In this document: positions 24,241 to 37,304 of the stretch, one piece after another | How positions within the stretch are numbered: the first letter of the stretch is position 1 | Layout of the letters: each line of letters starts with the position of its first letter | Source: Dipylidium caninum | Lineage: Eukaryota > Platyhelminthes > Cestoda > Cyclophyllidea > Dipylidiidae | Assembly: GCA_017562135.1 (NCBI GenBank) | Contig: QEYB01001210.1 | Coordinates: 1-64,000, forward strand | DNA length: 64,000 bases | Direction of reading: 5' to 3' | The notes under the pieces: model-generated | Told to the model about the DNA's origin: nothing | Database searches by the model: none | Seen by the model: the letters and a program-made list of their open reading frames with translations, nothing else | Made by a program: the position numbers and the translations under genes

Positions 24241-25685
24241 GCACTTCAGGCATTGCAACATGAATGGGAGGGCGAAGTAGCCGGTTAATGCGCCAATGTC
24301 CTCTTTCAGCTGTCAGTTCTTCCCCGGTAAAACTAAAGAAAGGAAAGAAAGAGCTTCCCCACTCTACTTTGTTTTAACACCAACTACGTCATACTCTCCA
24401 CCCTTTCCATCCCTCGTCCACACTGGACAACTTCTCTTCTCCACACCATCACAATTGTCCGATATATCACACTTTGGAAAGCCTCTTGACAATATTGCTT
24501 TGTTCACGCAGATACCTTCCTCTTCTTAACTACTCATTGCAGCCTCAAATGCCTCCTCCTCCTCCTCTCTCCTTGTCAACTCGCACTAAGATCAACTCAT
24601 ATGGGACGAGCCAATTTCCTCTTTTGGCGGCCTCATCTTTCCCGATGAGAACAAAAGAAGAGATAAGGATGCATCGCTAGGAGGCTTCAATGTGATCTTC
24701 GGGTAGGCAAGAGAACAGACTTTCTAGCACTTCACCCACCATCTCTTTTTAAAATTTTGATCAGTTAGCTCCAGGCTAAAGCAGGTTCATATTAGCATCT
24801 ACGTTATAAATGACTCGGTCTGGCCACCATTATGCCAATTCGCCCGATATGTCAAGTATTAGAATGGCAGTTGAGGAAAGTGCTTTCGTCTCCACGATGC
24901 CATCCGTAACGCTAATATTCACCTCAACCATGCCATTTCAATCAAATATTTATTTCGATAGCCAGAAGTCCACTTTAACGCTTTTTGCCCACGAGACATT
25001 CGTTCCGGTTTAGTCACTACCAATCCTCACAAGTTTCCGCACTTTCGAAAGTCTTTTAAAGACAATGCTTTGTCCACGCTGCTACTTGCCTGTCTCTCAG
25101 CTATTTACTTCTACCTTCAACGCTCTTTCATCATTGTCTCCAATTCCAGTCATCATCTCTTCCCCAAAATATACTAAATAACCCACATACACACATCACG
25201 TACAGACATACATCACGCCTAGGAGGATAATGAGAATTTCCACATTCTAAATGAACCCCACTGCCAACTAACAAATGCCAACCTAATTATACCAATGTCA
25301 CAATTGGCAACTTGAGTAGCGTTTTCGTGGAATATCAGTTCGCTGGAGACGGTGTAGAGACGAAGGCTGTTGATCACTGATGCTATGGAGAACTTGAATT
25401 TTGCCTAGCCGTAGACATCGCTAACACACTAACCTATCTGTCTGCTTTCTGTCCGCCCTGTCTACGCAGTAGATTCAGAGACGTGCTCCAGTGATAGACG
25501 CGGTGTGCGGTCAAGGCCGTGCAACTAGAGGCAGCTTTCGAGGATTCCACATTTTCGGTTTGTCGCCTGTAATCTTTAACAACCAACCAACATCGAATCT
25601 CTGGCTGTAACAAGGCACCCGATGATGATGATGGTGGCGTGCAGAAAAAAAATGGTTCTGACACGATTCTCTCGCCACTCGAGCT
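24241..25685. other. Gene-free stretch
   Basis: C/T-rich around 24360-24600 (short CTC/CCT runs) and AT-rich around 24740-25020. A GATGATGATGATGG run sits at 25621. No gene recognised. Confidence 0.4.
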
Positions 25686-25689
25686 CCCT

Positions 25690-25985
25690 AGGTTGGAAGA
25701 AATGCTTAAAAAACAGGTAGAATTTCATTCACAGTGTTTCGTAAAAACAGATTTTCTGATGGGACATAGAGAAGATGGTTCGAAAAATTTGAAGCAGGTC
25801 ATTCCGATCCTTCTAACGAGTTGCATTTTGTGCAACTGTCTTTGATTGACGACGATGTTGTTTAGAATACGTTGGAGCAAGCTTCCTTTCGCCAACATCT
25901 TGGATCGTTGAAAGGTTCAATTTAGCTCACAAACCCCTTCAAACCATGTTCAGGAGATAGAAGGAATGCCAAATAAATGAACTTG
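25690..25985 (+). repeat. R1 fragment
   Basis: Matches 15240-15420 and 39340-39560: GTGTTTCGTAAAAACAG, GATGGGACATAGAGAAGATG, TTCGAAAAATTTGAAGCAGG, GTGCAACTGTCTTTGATTG, ACGACGATGTTGTTTAGA and GGATCGTTGAAAGG. A partial copy of the 3' half of R1. Confidence 0.8.
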
Positions 25986-26059
25986 CGGTGTCGTCTCAGG
26001 AACACCTCAGCTCGTTGGAGACGAAATCAAATCCTCCTTCCACCGGATGATAACACAGG

Positions 26060-26310
26060 GCGTGGGGGATGGGGAGAGGTGAGGCGGGACAAGGCAAGGA
26101 GAGAAGGAAGGAAGGAAATGAGAGGGAAGGCAAGGCAAGGCAAGGTGGAGCAAGGCAAGAGAGGGTGGTTAGCTTGTGTGCTGTCATGACGGGCGACATG
26201 GAAGGGACAGGCTGTCGAAAAAGTTGTGGGCTGGGCTCTAGTTGTGGTCGTGTCCGAGGTTAGGGATAGGGTTGGGGATGGGGTTTTGGTTGCGGTTGGG
26301 GCCAATTGCT
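26060..26310 (+). other. Purine- and G-rich low-complexity block
   Basis: 26080-26165 is a run of GGAAGG and GGCAAG variants. 26225-26305 is G-rich, including GGTTAGGGATAGGGTTGGGG. That contains one TTAGGG and two related steps, but it is not a telomere tract. Potential to form quadruplexes; no coding evidence. Confidence 0.6.
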
Positions 26311-29300
26311 TTCGTTCGGGGCTCTCACAAATGGTGCTCCTCACTTGATGCAATTCATTGAGCGGATACACGAGAGTGTACTTAGTGACTGCTGACTCGG
26401 CTTGATGAAAGAGGTTGTGTCGAAGCACCTCGTGGGCGCAAGGTTAAAGGATGATGCATGATAAAGCACTACAGCCGCATGACGATTCAGTATGAAGGTG
26501 TGTCATATCCTCCTTCTCATTCACTCACCCATATTTCGCCCAAGATAATAGCTTTCAGCGGACCGATATGAAAGCTGTTGTCCCCTTTGGCATCGTGCGT
26601 TTGGGCGCTGAAGCTAATTTATCTCTGGGGTGTTGGCTTCAGCTTTAGTCTAAAAAATTCCATTTCTCAGGCCTGCTTTTTCCTTTCTAGCAATTTGAGT
26701 CCACCAGTTGCACACTCGCGATTTTCTTTCACCAATAAAATGAAAGGATAGGGGGTGGTGCAGTAGGTCGTGTCGTTGTGAGAGATGGCTTACCTCCGTA
26801 TTTGTTACGATAGGGAGGCCGCTCCTACGAAACCTAGAATGCGTCAGCCGAGGTATTTTTAATTGCGCCCGTAATGAGAGTGATTTCGGTGAGAATCGTT
26901 GCGTATCCTCATGATCCATATGCATTTGTTGGTGTAACTATCACACAATGAGTATTTGTTTGGGAAACCTTCTAGAGTAGTGAATTTTCGTGGTCATCTG
27001 TGTAGGGTGTTTACATCCGCCGCACTCGCGAACGCAAATTGCTTCGGCGTCTGACTTTGCTCCTATGGGTTTCATAGAGTCGGGCTAAGATTGATGTACA
27101 GTCGTAGGGTAGAGGTGGAAGGAGGACCTCGTGCTCACTTCAGGGATATTGTGATGATATTTCCTAGGGGGGGACTAACCATTTAATCCTCCGGCCACTT
27201 TGGGCCTTGCAAAAGTACGAAACATCACCCGATGGGAGAATGCAAACGTCGTAGATATTCGACGTAAAGGCATCTGTTACGGATCCGACTTCCACCAGCT
27301 GCTGTTAAGCGGCATAGGCCAATTGTGCCCTTTTGTAGCGAAGCTCTTATTTCTCTGATAAATGCTGCTGCGGTGGTTGGGCACCCGTAGCTGATACGCT
27401 GTTCACTGAAAAATTTGTTCGTTTTCGAAGTTGCACAGGCTTATAACCAAATGGTTCTTTCTGTGTTGTCAGAACCAATTTCTGGTCTTCATGAGCGGAA
27501 GCTCAACGGTCTCATCGGGACTCTCAGTTAGTTGTGTTTGCGGGGATCACTTCTTATAGGTCAAGATTGCTGGGATTAAAAGAACTCGGGATCCGGCACA
27601 GCCACTTTAAAAAGGCGATGATTGCACCTAATAGAGCTAATGATTAACAGACTTACGCGCCTTTCGACATTGCAAAAGGCGGCTCTGATAATATTTCTGA
27701 CCGAGACAAATTGAGCTTCACTATGGTTTGTCATCACTTGGAGTAATCGCCCTTACAAATGGCAACGGCAATGTGGGCGAAAATTCGTGCCACCTGATTA
27801 ACTTTAACAGTATTCCTCCCAATGTGGCATCCGCCAACATTGCTCATGCCATAGAGGGCATCTGACTCTTTTTCTGGAGAAAGTTTCACTTCTCAGGACT
27901 TACAATCGGCCTCCACCTTGAAGTAACGAGGTGACATAAGCCCCGAGTTTAGTGAGAAATGTAGGATTGTAAAGTTGACAACCTAAGCTGTTCACTCTTC
28001 ATTTATTGCGTTCATGGTATTTCATATACCTTGTCGTCCCGATAATATTAATAGAGCCTGATAAAAATGCGGAACGCAAAGAGACTGATCTGGAATGTGC
28101 ACTACAGTGTGGAGTAGGCATATTCGAAAGCATCAGTGAAACCAGCATTGAATAATGGCGATTGAGGTGCTAATTGCATTATTTTAATGTATTCTTCGCC
28201 CATAAGCGAAATGTGCTCACGGAACGAATGTTGCTGTGACGGAGTGGTGGTTGGTTTCGGTCTAGGACTTGGGTGCCACGAGACCTGTGGAAAGGGCTGT
28301 CCGAGGTCGCAACATCCCCGCTCGGCCCCAGTTGGAGGCGCGAGGTTCGCATTCACCAAGAACAAACCATTAGAAGAGTGGCGGTGTGGGCGTCCCTAAA
28401 GTTTTAGCATTCGGACAGACCAACTGCGGGTTAGCGATGGCAACTTTGACTAGGGAGGTGTGGGGCGAGACGTCCGGCATGTGAACTGACATCGGTATGA
28501 TATGAGCACTTACTGGTGTATTTATGTGTTCGTGCCTTTCATTTCTGGAGTGGGGTTGCAGATTCCAGATTGATTACTTTGTGAACAATCCCGGCGTGAG
28601 ATTGGCCTAAAATGGATACTGTCCTGTCCTGTGGAAGCCGTGGAGTCATTCCAATGTTCGAGCGCATAGATCTGACGTGATATGGTGTCGGTGGGCAATG
28701 AATGCTCTCATACCAAAACTTTCAGTCAATTTCGTAGCGGAAAACCCGATTGATTTTTACGAATTTGTTTTTTTATGCCGACAATAGTGCACGATACGGA
28801 ATATCCAAGGCCTCGAAGGGTGTTTACGGGTCAAGGTAAGTACCGAAGCGATATGGGCTCCCGAACTAGTCGGCATAACCCGCAAACGAGTAAAAATGCA
28901 GATTAGGCGAGGACCAGCGTCTTTCGGAAATGCTTATAACGCGAGATGACCCAGCAAGGACAAGTGGCCAACCGGAGAAGAACTTATTCCTGCTAAACCA
29001 AATGTTTGTGCATAAATTAACACTATATAGCAACCAACAGGAAGAGCAGATCAGTTTGATGAAAAGGTCCTGCATGCAAAGTAGTAGATTCGATGCGCAG
29101 ACTATCGAGAGAGACAAGGGTGGCAAGTCACTAGTCAAGGGCAAGACGAGATCAGCATGTCGGTTTAGTAGCCTGTGAATCGCGGGCATTGCATGTTGTC
29201 GTACGAATTGTGGGTGTTAGTACATGGCGGCCATGCTTGGGCACCTCACCGCCGAGGGCGTAGAGATTGCGGGCAACGCAACATGCGCATCATACCGCCC

Positions 29301-29800
29301 CATTAACAACTGACCATTCGTAACGACGAGGTTTTGAACAAGTTGATGACTGTGTGCCCATCGTCCAATTTGGTCATAGGCTCGACATTCAAGTTGTGTT
29401 CTTTTGCCATGAACACCAAGAGCTTACCGCTGGTAAAAAATATGCTTTTCAAGGAGTCGCAACTGGCTGACTATTGCTCATCGCCCTTCTTGTACACATT
29501 GTAGGCTCGGACTCCGTTAACTGCAGCCTTTCTACCTTGTAAGGGGATTCGAGTTAGAACGCCCATCGTGCACATTCCCAGCTCAACGTTCCAAAACTGA
29601 AACCCAGTCGAAGCTTAACACGAGAAACTCCAGGCTTTACATTATCAACTCACTCCCCTAGCTAACAGCTGGCAACGAAAAAACGGCATTACGCGCCCCC
29701 AATAAAGACCAAACAACGCACGACCCTGGATGGGGTCAATGGACGTTTTCGTTATTTGAGGAAGAGCGGTAGAGCAAGAGGTCGGGAGCAATCGCTGACC
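26311..29800. other. Gene-free stretch
   Basis: No gene, RNA or known repeat recognised. A minus-strand frame 28102-28365 ends in a plausible-looking tail (FNAGFTDAFEYAYSTL) but has no ATG, no domain and no defined splice sites. Confidence 0.4.
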
Positions 29801-29807
29801 ACAGGAG

Positions 29808-30176
29808 CTATTTAGAACCCGTTTACTTGGTAACGGTCTTGGTGCCCTCCGACACGGCGTGCTTCGCAAGTTCACCCAGCAAAAGTAGACGGACAGCTGT
29901 TTGGATCTCTCTGCTCGTAATCGTTGATTTCTTATTGTAGTGGGCCAGTCGATTCGATTCCGCGGCAATAAGCTCGAAAATATCGTTGACAAAGGAATTC
30001 ATGATCGACATTGCTTTGGAGGAGATCCCCGTGTCAGGATGAACTTGGCGCAAAACCTTGTAGATATAAATGGCATAACTCTCCTTCCGTCTCCTCTTCT
30101 CTGTCTTGTCCGTTTTCGGCACCTTCACTTTGGAAGCCTTCTTCGCAGCCTAACCAGACACTACCTTCGGAGCCAT
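29808..30176 (-). pseudogene. Histone H2B pseudogene
   Basis: The minus-strand frame from ATG (30176) encodes MAPKVVSG, then a stop (TAG at 30152-30150) exactly where flatworm H2B has Lys, then AAKKASKVK and the whole histone fold. Conserved H2B blocks are intact: [54 protein letters not shown] and [14 protein letters not shown] second stop (TAA, 29825-29823) replaces the Tyr after AVTK/TVTK, and the last codons TGSK with the original stop (29810-29808) are still readable after it. Two normally invariant residues are changed: Arg to Leu in FERIA, and Pro to Leu in LLLPGE. Full length would be about 122 residues, as expected. A TATA box survives upstream, so this is a decayed genomic copy rather than a retrocopy. 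No histone 3' stem-loop is visible. Confidence 0.93.
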
Positions 30177-30205
30177 GGTAATGGCGTCCTGTAACTACCA
30201 TGGGG

Positions 30206-30213
30206 ATTTATAT
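30206..30213 (-). promoter_or_regulatory. TATA box of the H2B pseudogene
   Basis: Minus-strand ATATAAAT, 30 bases upstream of the ATG at 30176. A promoter remnant that fits a duplicated, not reverse-transcribed, histone gene. Confidence 0.6.
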
Positions 30214-32655
30214 GTGAACCGACGAAAAAAGCAGATGAAATCGCATAGCTGATGGGCTCAGGGAAGCCAGCCATTCAGTGTAGAGATGCGACAAAATACC
30301 GCGCTCTTAATGGGTAGAATAGCCGAGACCACATTGACTCGCAAAGTAGCGAAAGGTATTAATAATCCAATAGCCGTTACGATTTCAAGAGTTGAAACAA
30401 GCCGAAGATAGATGTAAATAAAACACAAAATAAGCACAAAACGCAAAAAATAAAATTAAAAACATTTTACTAATGAAAAAGCCGAAAAAGCGTAGCGAAA
30501 GCAATAAACATAACTAAAGTAAATCGAAAGCTTTCAAAGATTAAAGAATAAATCACCGAAAAACTATTAGTTATCGAGAAACGAAGAGACACCATCGCCA
30601 GCATCCCTTTGCAAACACAAGCCACTGAGAATAATATATCTACGGAGAAAAAAGCATGAGGCCGTTTGGTCACCGGCCATTCCCTCTCTGTCACCATCTT
30701 CGTAGAACTCGATACTCGTTCCCAACGCCCGAGTTGGGACATTTCCGATGAGGCGAGAGGTCATAATCTGTGACTGTCAGTGACTCGATTCTGAGCAATA
30801 CCAGCACATTGCTATCGGCTGTGGCATAATCGCAGTGATCCAACGACCACGGAGTCAAAACAGCCTACTCCTCGAGGCCAGTGCCAGAAGGACGAAACAG
30901 AGATGGAATGTTCGCAGTGACGTGCTGTTTGGCGCCTTAATTACCGAGACTGCCTGAGGCAACACACTCGGACGCTAGACACCGATCAAGCCCATCCCGC
31001 CTGACTCTCTCCCCGCCTGTTACCGCGAACACGCGAGTTCAAGTCTTTGAGCAGCGGCAACCTGCCGCACACCTCTCCACCTCATGCACTATACAGTGAT
31101 GACTCGAAAGTCCATTGTACACGTACCGGGTAATGTCAAGGACCACGGCGGATTCGGCGACCGAGACACCCGCGTCTCTCCTCTCGGCCGATTTTGAGCA
31201 ACGTTAAGGCGATCTTGACGGTGCCTTTGATTATGGCACCCTTCCTCAGTAAACAGGCCCTCTCCGCAGGGGTCACACCCGCCATCAACTGGTCCATTTC
31301 GCCTCCCGCGCCACCATAAACTGCACCCGGGGTCGCAGAGTCGTCAATTACTCTGCTGGAAAGAATCATTTAGGACGACTTCTGGCCCAACTCCCGTGTA
31401 TAACCAGGATTCTTCCCTGACTCGACCACATCATCGAATGCCCATTTGTGCGTGTGTGAGTGAATCCGAAGTCGAGTTTGAGCTCGAGCTCTTACCACAC
31501 GCCGACTCTCTATGTTCCCGCATGGGATCGGGAGGACTAACTCGTCGTTCTGAATGAAAAAGGACAACTCAACGTCGCCACGACAAAAGGAGCACGAGTG
31601 ACAATTTGGAAGCAGAGCACTTACCAGCACACACTCTACCCCTTCGCTTTTGGCGCCTCGGCAGGGCCATTGTGTCATGGCAGTCTGATTGGAGCCGTTC
31701 TTGCAGCACAGAAGAACCTGAGAGCCTTCCATAACCTCACAGGAAAACCGGTGAACCCTTGATTCAAGGTATAAGAAATACCTACGAAAACCACACACAA
31801 CCAAGCCTCACCCTCAACGATACCCTCAATTGTGAGGTCTGTCCAGAGAGCAAAACTACCGATTGTTCGCAGGTCGAAGTCATCACCGCCTGCCTCCAAT
31901 GTCACACCATGCTCCCGCGCTGCGCATTGCTATACCGCTCTACTTGCCTCAAGGAAAGCATCTCACCTCACTTCACCTCACCTCACCTCATCTCACGTAG
32001 CTTCTTCCCTCACTCGGTGCTCATACCCACGCACCACCCACCTTCCTAAGGATAGGCATCTGACAGAGCTCGTCTGCACACCAAGCTCCTAATCTCCTCC
32101 CGACTGAGGGTCCTACACATCTACGGAATGAGAGACCCCCATCTCCACGACAACTACGTGTAATGAGCAGCCTATTTGTAGCGTTTTGAGGAAAGCCCAT
32201 CAAGGCGCTAATTCTACCATTAGCTTAAAATTAGCTTGAAAAGTCAGCGTGATAGTAAACTGGTTGCCTCTTTGCTCCACCATCGACAAGTAAGGGAGTT
32301 GGTGAGGACATTCGAGGGTAGAGAGCCTTCAAGTGTCCTGGGCATTGGACACATCCACGAAGATGTGCAGAGTCGAAAGCAACAGTCCTGAGGTTAGAAG
32401 GCATGGACGATGTCGCATTGAAGGAAGTTTGAGGGAGAAATGGGTCCAGCGAGTTTGGGAATGATAGGTGCGCCGGGGCACTTTCCAAATGCATAAATCG
32501 TGTGCCAGAATCCACTTGGTTGTAGCGCAGTTCCCGCTAGCATGGTTCTATAAACAGTGCGATTACTGGGAAACAAGTCGAGATGGCTGCTTGAGATGCC
32601 CCATGGACGGTGCACGGAGCAGGACGAGAGTCTCACTTTCACTGAAGTCTATCGT
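30214..32655. other. Gene-free stretch
   Basis: AT-rich at 30410-30560 and GC-rich with overlapping open frames on both strands at 31130-31910; the longest is minus 31370-31804, 144 codons, with no recognisable domain. A (CACCT)n-like run sits at 31968-31996. No gene recognised. Confidence 0.4.
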
Positions 32656-33600
32656 TGTCTGTTTCCTAAAGAGGCAGATGCAGTAGATGACGTGGCAGTG
32701 TAAGAGGTGGAAAGTGTTTCACTTGTTGCACTCAACGGAACAGGAAGCAGAGTAGGGCCGAAATCGCCAGTATATGGCAAAAGTAGGTTTCGTGATACCG
32801 ACGACGGCAATATTTTTCCTAAGTCATTTTGCGACGCCAGAGTCCATAAATAGACTCTTTTGTTGCGTGAAAGAGGCATTAGTGAATTGTCTCATCTAAC
32901 CACTTCTTATTTCGCTCCCTTCCCTGCCACAGCAACTCACATTCACACTAATGTAATATCGAAAGTAGTCTTTCCGATGACACTCTTTTGCAGGGTAATC
33001 TCCTCATTCCCTCCTGGCTTCGGACTCGGCATTTATGTACACTGAATAGAGGCAAGAGAGATTTGACAGATTGGCGGGACACTGGTGGGGGCGGTGAGTA
33101 GAGTGTGAGAATGTAAAGAGAAGGTGAGCCACATTGCTGAGGTGGGGACAATAGACGCATTCTCTGCTGAGGAATCTCTTCCGCGTTTCCAAGTGAACTT
33201 CTTCACCTATGGTCGCAGTGTTTAACGCTCCATGGGGACGTGACGTAAGTTCTGCAAGGCTGAATGCCAAATGCTCATGTGCCGTGTTTTGTTTGAAGTT
33301 CTTCACTTCGTCTCCGATGCCTGCCTGGTGCATTTTCTCCCTTTCGGTTGTATGCTCTGTCCTCTCTTAGACAAGATGACGTCGTGGATGAAAGACCAAT
33401 GGGAGGCGAGAAGTGCATCACGTCAGACTGCTCTTTCCCCACGACGATCACCTTAAATCATCGGTTGCACGATTCGTCCAGTAGGCTCATCCAAGACCCG
33501 CACCTTCTCCACAGCATCCGGTGAAAGCGAATTGCTCCCGCTGAGTTCTTCAGCGGAATAGAATCCTCACTCCCTCTTGGCTTCGCTCTCACGCATTTAT
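32656..33600 (+). repeat. R1 fragments
   Basis: 32660-33050 matches the segment at 38460-38960 that is extra in R1 copy 2 (AACAGGAAGCAGAGTAGGGC versus AACAGGAGGCGGAGTAGAGC; TTTTGCGACGCCAGAG versus TTTGCGACGTCACGG). 33000-33180 matches 38900-39110 (GAGCCACATTGCTGAGGTGG; ATTCTCTGCT). 33470-33550 resembles 16290-16370 (CACAGCATCCGGTGAAAGCG). Between and around these the sequence is unrelated. Confidence 0.65.
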
Positions 33601-35279
33601 GACATGAGGAGACGCAGGGCCGACCGGATGGAACTCGTGCCTCTCAACAACCCATTTCTCTTCAACTTCCCCCCGCATCCTTGATGCTGCACAGCATTAA
33701 TTGCCAACGTTCAGACTTGTCACCTCATCCAACCAGCATTCCCACCCATCCGACGATGGAGAAGTGAAAGTAGTTGGCGGCTATTCTCAACGTCGCCTCT
33801 TTTCCGCATGACCGATGAATTTTTCGTCGTGCTCTCTAACTCATCACAGTCTCACCCACCAATCCGCACACCGTCATCCCCCTAGATTGGTCTGTCTCAC
33901 GATTCTGACCGTTATTGTCTATAAAAGTGAACTGGTGGAGGAGTGAGACAACGGATTGATTGTGGTGGGGAGACTGTCACTAGAATGATGGTAAAGGAGG
34001 AGGAAGTCAGGCCGACAGAATTCCATTTCTCGAGGGTAGCCGAGGGATGAACAGAAGCACGAGGTGGATGTGGAGAGATATTCGTCATAGGAGGAGGAAG
34101 CAGGTGACTTGGAACGTGGAGAAGGACGAGATTTCGTGAGAGGTTCGTGGAATGAAATGTGTTAATGCCGACTGTGCAAAGATTGGGCAATTTGTTCTCA
34201 GCTGCCTCCTAACTGGTATGGGAAGGATATTCATTTTCGAAGGGAAATCTAAAATTGGAAACTTCAGAAGCTTTCGCTTCGTTTTTCTTAGCCATCAACA
34301 AGCAGACAACGGGCTGGTTACAGCTTTACTTATTATGTAGGAGAGTGTTGGAGCAGCATTAATGTGCAGAAAGCGACTTTGCGTTTGCAGAAGTCGTTCA
34401 TTATGTTGAGAATCGGACACCTCCGGTGATCGGGGGAAATAGGCTTGCAAGGATAGGAATAAACAATGTGGAGGAGGGGAAGGAAGGGTTGGGAGTGAGG
34501 CATTTTCGTTGATTTGGGCTAAGGAATGCACCACGTAGGAACCTAAATTGGCACTTCACGCGTCCCACTCATTCGCCGATTCATTGGTGGCGGTGACATA
34601 AGAGGCGAGGTGGGAAGAGGGAAGAGGGAGGGAAGTGGGTAGAGTTTAGGTGGCAATTGGGGTATCTCGGCGATTGTGCAAGATATAGTGGAAGCTAGCA
34701 CGGTGTCGTAAATTCTCATGCTACTCCTCACATTTCTTCACCTTGGCAAAACAGTTAAATAGCAAATCTCATTCACTGCGTGTCAGTGCCCTCTTCAATC
34801 GCAGTGTCCCCACTCTCGAGCACATTTGCTTTCTCGAGGCTTATCCTTTTTCCCATTCCCCTGGCAGCCGCTTTTACACTTTGGCGTTCCTTACGTTGGC
34901 CACGATTCACGTCACTTTTCCTAAAACAGTGGGTTTTGTGTTTACATAAATAGCGGGAGATTTGTTACTGATTTGTCAAATAATGCAGTGTCACTAACCT
35001 CAGTAGTAAAGACATTAGTTAGTTGAATACTGGCAAGTCCAAAGGTTAAGAAATAACAATAGAGGTAGCTCGTTATCTGCAAAGAATAACGAAAGCATCT
35101 ACTTGACTGTCACACTATTAATTAACATTCAGACTTACCACTTCAACTAACTAATGTCCTTACGGGTTGAAAAATTGAGGAGTGGAAGGAGTTAGTGCCT
35201 ACCGTCAAAGTCGCCTCTATTCATCACGCCTGATGGACCCGCCACTTTGCTCTGCGCATATCATATTTTCACTCATTTC
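33601..35279. other. Gene-free stretch
   Basis: No gene recognised. Purine-rich at 34595-34645. Only short frames on either strand. Confidence 0.4.
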
Positions 35280-35280
35280 C

Positions 35281-35304
35281 ACACACACACACACACACAC
35301 ACAC
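35281..35304. repeat. (AC)n microsatellite
   Basis: Twelve uninterrupted AC dinucleotides following CC and followed by GTACATG. Confidence 0.95.
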
Positions 35305-35559
35305 GTACATGAGAGGAAGATGTAGTTCAGAAATATAATTAAATCTGATACAATATGGCTTATAAAAAAAACTGAGTCGGAGATCTACTATCCTGTAATA
35401 CCGAGATCCCATTCTGTTCCCTCATGTAAATCTTATTCGCTTGTAGCTTTACGTCGTCTCAGCTTATGATTTTGCCGAAATATCTTCTTCACCTTCCCAC
35501 GTCGGATTGGCTATTTCAGAAAGTGCTCCCTAGACCAAGGTCATTTCAACGTGTCTTTG

Positions 35560-35960
35560 GGATTGCCCCAGGAACTTTTGGTTGAAAATGGTGAGTTTTT
35601 CGGCACTCATGGTGATCCTCTTCGACTACCTCAACGTGTAAGGCTTTAATGAAGGAGGCAATCACCGATGCATCTGCGTACGATGAAGTAGGTTTTTTAA
35701 AGACTTTCCTGAACCTTACCCTAAGGGCGAATCATTTCCTCCACACCCACTTAAAGTCCCTCAAGTCTCTGTTAACCCTATTGAAAACGTTTTCTATTCC
35801 TATCAAGGCATAGGTCTTTTTGTTATACTTGCCTAATTGCCCATGATACGAAGCAATGTTAGCACTTTCATCAAAGATACCATAACATTGTTCTGTAGCC
35901 AACTCCCCAGGCGTCTTGGAATACTCAATTCTCCCTGGTAGATACACCATCATTTAGCTA
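35560..35960 (-). pseudogene. Non-LTR retrotransposon reverse transcriptase relic
   Basis: The minus-strand frame reads YLPGRIEYSKTP, then KKTYALIGIENVFNRVNRDL, a stop, then YADASVIASF. In order and spacing this matches the fingers/palm start of non-LTR reverse transcriptases: the PGR motif, the K-x-Y-x-x-F/L-x-D-x-x-x-A-F-D-R-V-x-R motif with its first catalytic aspartate, and the downstream YADAS-type stretch seen in several invertebrate elements. Here the catalytic Asp is Gly (ALIGIE) and the AFDRV motif has become VFNRV, with an in-frame stop between blocks, so it is dead. No endonuclease domain, YADD motif or 3' tail was found nearby. The clade cannot be told from this fragment. Confidence 0.5.
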
Positions 35961-37304
35961 CTTATTGGTTGTGTCTGTATGACGTGGCATTTGATACGAA
36001 CATTCATCCCGATTGCCCAAATTTGTGCTAGGACACGTGTGACTGGCTGCCAAGAGGAGTGGCCAAAGAGTGACACCTCTTCGAACCGCCATTTCCCACT
36101 AGCAGCACTTGGGCCAGAATGTTCCTAAACAGACACGCCGAAGGACTGTAAAATCTATTATGTGAAAGTACATTGCCCGAGGAACACTGTTAGATAAGAA
36201 TGGGAATAGTGAGTTTTGCCCAAAGTCATCTCAATTTCCTGAATGGCCTTGCTAATGTAGCAAATAATTCTTTATCTCCATTGACGCCATCCTGTTGGTT
36301 TAGCTGCTTCTTCGTCAGAGACGATACTTCTACTTTCCTCCTCTTCATCCACCTTAGGCGACAATTCCATCACGTTTCCCTCCTCCTCCTTCTCCTCTGC
36401 ATCCGCGGACGCATCGCCCACCTCCTGCTTCGCCTATCTGTTCAGTGTCAGGCGAAAGAGGAGGAAGAGTCCACGTTACTCGTCCAACCATCCTTCCCCA
36501 TTGTTAACGCATCTGAAACAGCTTCTTGAGCCTTACTGAGTGGTCACCTCTTCTCCGGAAAGAAATCTCAAGTCAGTCCTCCAAGTACCTGTCTCACTAG
36601 AGGCTTAGCCCACCCGCCCTCGAACCGGTGACTCCAACATTCCACACGGTGCCTTATCAGTCACGCCTTCATTTCGCCGCTCCTTAGTCCTGCTGCACGA
36701 GAGTGAAGCCGTCCCTCTGCCTATTCGGCTGGGAAGATGTGTCCACGCGGCAGTCAGCTATTGTCGGTGCCCTTCGTCTCTTGTATGTACGAGGTTTGGA
36801 TTACATTCCTGCAAATATTTCACCAAAACCGACAAAATGGTCCGCTTGGTAGAAAATGGACAAAGTCAAGAAAGTGTGAGCAGAAATATCCTGATTTTGC
36901 ACTATCATTAGAAAAGCTCAGTGAGCTCAAAGTGGGAATCGAATGTCTTTCAGATTTGTTGCTTCGGTATAGCCTCGCCATCATCCATGATTGCCTCGCT
37001 CGAGCCTGAGGACCCATGCTTGCCGGAGGTGGTCTGAGCACCCGACGTAGGTGTTTCATGCCCATCCCACAAAGACATTTGCCAGACTCGTTTTTCTGTA
37101 TATTATATTATTTGGGTGGTTATTGCACATCGCCACGAATGATTTGACTGCCTAAAACTCCCACTTCACCATGAGGAGAAAAGAGCTACTGAGTGAAAAT
37201 GAGGAAAAGGCTGAAGTGGATTTTATGGAAAGAAGCCCCATTGTAAAGAGCAGGCCAGATGAAAATAAAATTCCGATCGTGGGAAGAAGAATATGCGGGG
37301 GACG
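35961..37304. other. Gene-free stretch
   Basis: Two ATG-led plus frames, 36200-36529 (109 codons, Leu-rich) and 36737-37009 (90 codons), have no recognisable domain or splice context. Nothing firm. Confidence 0.4.

Noticed and set aside
28102..28365. Minus-strand frame ending FNAGFTDAFEYAYSTL
   Set aside because: Protein-like tail but no ATG, no convincing acceptor and no family recognised.
31136..31905. GC-rich region with several long overlapping frames on both strands
   Set aside because: Openness in many frames at once reflects base composition; no domain seen.
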